From Symsagittifera roscoffensis (taxonomy: Eukaryota; Xenacoelomorpha; Acoela; Convolutidae), in NCBI RefSeq assembly GCF_963678635.1, contig NC_087065.1, forward strand, positions 54,774,397 to 54,838,396: 64,000 nt of DNA. The letters are read 5' to 3'. A program made the position numbers and the translations under genes. Shown one piece after another: positions 58,301 to 61,300 of the stretch (the first letter of the stretch is position 1; each line of letters begins with the position of its first letter). The notes beneath the pieces are model-generated. The model was not told the DNA's origin. It searched no databases and saw nothing but the letters and a program-made list of their open reading frames with translations.

Positions 58301-61300
58301 CATGTGAACCATAGTCTTTGAAGTAAGTTTTGCCGGGGGAGCGAAAAAAAAAGAGCCGCATCATCTTTGACTGACTGAAAAAATGAAGACATAAATTTTT
58401 CCAGATGATGACAGTGGCGTGTTTAGATAGTTTTCCTCAACTATCATAGATGTGAGAGGATTGTTTATCCTAAAAAGTCTTTAAGCTTATTTTACTCCCG
58501 CGTAGTGCAGTTTTAAATTGCGCAGCCACCATTGCCGTGCGGCAAAATTGAGCTATGCGTGCTGTCTTGATGAGCATTTACCTTCTAAGATAATTGAAGA
58601 AAGTTAGCCTTCACTTATTTAGGCCGTTGTTTTTTTTTTTACAAAAAAGAGGAGTTTAGTGTGATTGTACGTTGCAACATTTCTTCCTGATCTGAGTCGC
58701 AGTTAAAAGTGTCCATTAAAAGTGTTCACTTATTTGGTGGCTCTTTTGCTATAATCACGATCTGTAGCTTTGGAAGTTTCATAGCATCTGTTCTCTGCTT
58801 TATTCGTTGCTAGTATTTGCCGTTAGGCAAGCGTCCGTGGTTCAGAGAGAAGAAAGTGAGATAATTAAGTTACTTGTTGGAGGTTGAACGCCGCACTTAG
58901 TACCAGTTTTAGTTTATATTTGGTGGCATTTTTTCTACACAACATAAGAATTTGATTGGCATATGCATCATTGATGGCTTGTTTTACGAAATTTTCAATG
59001 ACCAGTGGTGCAGATGCGAGAACGTATGACTCCCAATCTCGAGGCCTGTGTTAATAATTTTGATTGAAATATAATCGCGCTCATTTTTTTTTTTTGCCGA
59101 TTGACTTTGAAGCTCACTTTTTCAAATAATTTTACAAGCGTCGATCAAAATACGTTTTAACAAAAAAGGACCAAATTATTTGCGCCACAAATCCAGTTTC
59201 GCTAAAATATTTGATTTGTAGAGTTTTAAGTGGAATCTCGCTTCGTTCATGATTAGAGGAGTCCCAGTGGCATCCGCTTCCTCGAATTGAACCGGCCACA
59301 GCAAAATGGATGGCAAATTATCCCCACGGAATACAAACCTGAAGTAGAAAGATAGGGCAGGGGCTTATAATGAAGATTGCGGTGATTCACGAACTATTTA
59401 ATTTGCTGGTCATTTTTTAATCAGACAAGTTTGGATGACTTTTTAACGAGCTTTTTTTAACAATCCGGTTACCCAAAATTAGAATTGTAATAAACCAGCT
59501 CAATTGGGCTGAGGGATTAGTCGCGCAGCTCAGGGATCAGTCGCGCAAAGTTTTTCTATTAAAGCACTCATGAGGAGAGTAATCTGGCTTAGAAATCAAA
59601 GTACGCTTGTTGCGAGCTGTTCGGGCTTAGCAATGCGTCACCAGATGAGATACATATCATTTTTGAAATATTTTACAGATATTTTGGCCAAAATTAAAAG
59701 TAGGTAGCGAAAGATCACAAAGACTTGGCTTCGATGAGCGTCATCTGATTTTTTCGCTCGTGAATGGGAAATATATTTTTGTTTATGGATAGGTTTTTGC
59801 TGCTCTCTGGGTTTGTTTTTAAAAGATTTTTTTTCGCTATGATTATTAGATTCTGTTAAGTAGGCTACATTTGTTTTGTTTTATGTACTTTTAGCTATCA
59901 TGCTCTTCTCTCTTGAATTTCTCTTTTACTTGAGAAAAAGGGTTTGATCCCGGTTTCTCAAACTGTTTTCTTATAAACAGTTGAGACCGCCATAGAAGGA
60001 AGACTTATCAGGCCAGTCCAGATGGTTATAAATCAAACTCAATTATAAACAAGGATAGCCGGTTGCTCTGCAAGTAGCAAAGAATGTTCCGACTATAGTT
60101 TCAAATCATTTCTGTTTTTGTTTCTGAGTTGCGCGATAGAAGGATCTGAACGAATATATAGAGCCGAGGCATATTCCACAGTCATAGTAGAAAATTGACG
60201 AGAAAGTCAAAAAATAATCAAAAAGTGTTTTTTTTAATTTGCAGTTTTGAATTTTTGACTGTGTTGTTTCCAAAAAAGGGGTAAACTAATTTAAAAAAAA
60301 CTTAAAACTAATTTAAGTCGATTAAAAGTAAGTTTAACCGCTTAAATTAGGCAATTTTAAGCTATTAAAATAAACTATTGTAAGCCTGCTCGCTTAGAAG
60401 AAAAAATCAAATTTCAAACAGGTGTTTCTCGACACTGGGAAATTTTTTTAAATGTTCGAATCACCAATAAAAAGGTTTTAAAAGTTTTGCAAAATTGATG
60501 CGTGAGCTAAAGAGCATGATGGATAGTATATACCCTTTTTTGAAGCGCTTTTTTGCTGTACTGCTTTGTCTTGTAGATTAACTTATGCATGAAAATACTC
60601 CAATTGCATCACTAAGCGAATGTGGCAAAGGACTCTCGGCGAAGAGGTCCGAATTCTAATCCCGTAGTCTCGGAGCTTTTTCAATTTTAAATTATTTTTT
60701 CTCTATCTCTTTTTTTGTTTTGTAGTTTTTGAGCTGTTTTTTACTACATTTTTGCCGGTGTTTTTGAAATGTAGTTTCGCCGTGTTCAAATTTAATTTCC
60801 AGGTGCATCGCAAATTTAGCTTTCCAAAATGAACGTTGGAATTGCACCAAATCTCGCGCTTCATTTTTGCTTACGGTAGCGATTAGCAAGCGTTATCAAA
60901 TCGGAATACAGACTTTTTTCGGCTAGCAATTTAAAACAAAACCATTTAAATAATTGTGCTGATTCGCACTGTGGACATGCTCAATTTACTGAAATTCAAA
61001 TTTAACACTCGCTACTATTGCTAGTAACTACCGGGTATTTCTAGAATTTTTTAAATTTTGATATTTTTTGCTGACAATTTTTTGGCTGCATGTATGTCGA
61101 CTTGAGCTCTGTTGGTTTAAAATACAAATTGTGTATGCCACCTTGCCATTGCATGCAAAACGTATGTGGCACTCTTGGACGATATTTGGCAGTACATGCG
61201 ATTTTCTCTAATAGAGTTTTTTTGCCTAAAAGTTTTGGTTGACTTTCAGCTTATTGGTTGTCAGCTTTAATTCTGTCTGCTTATTTTGCTTTTAATTTGT

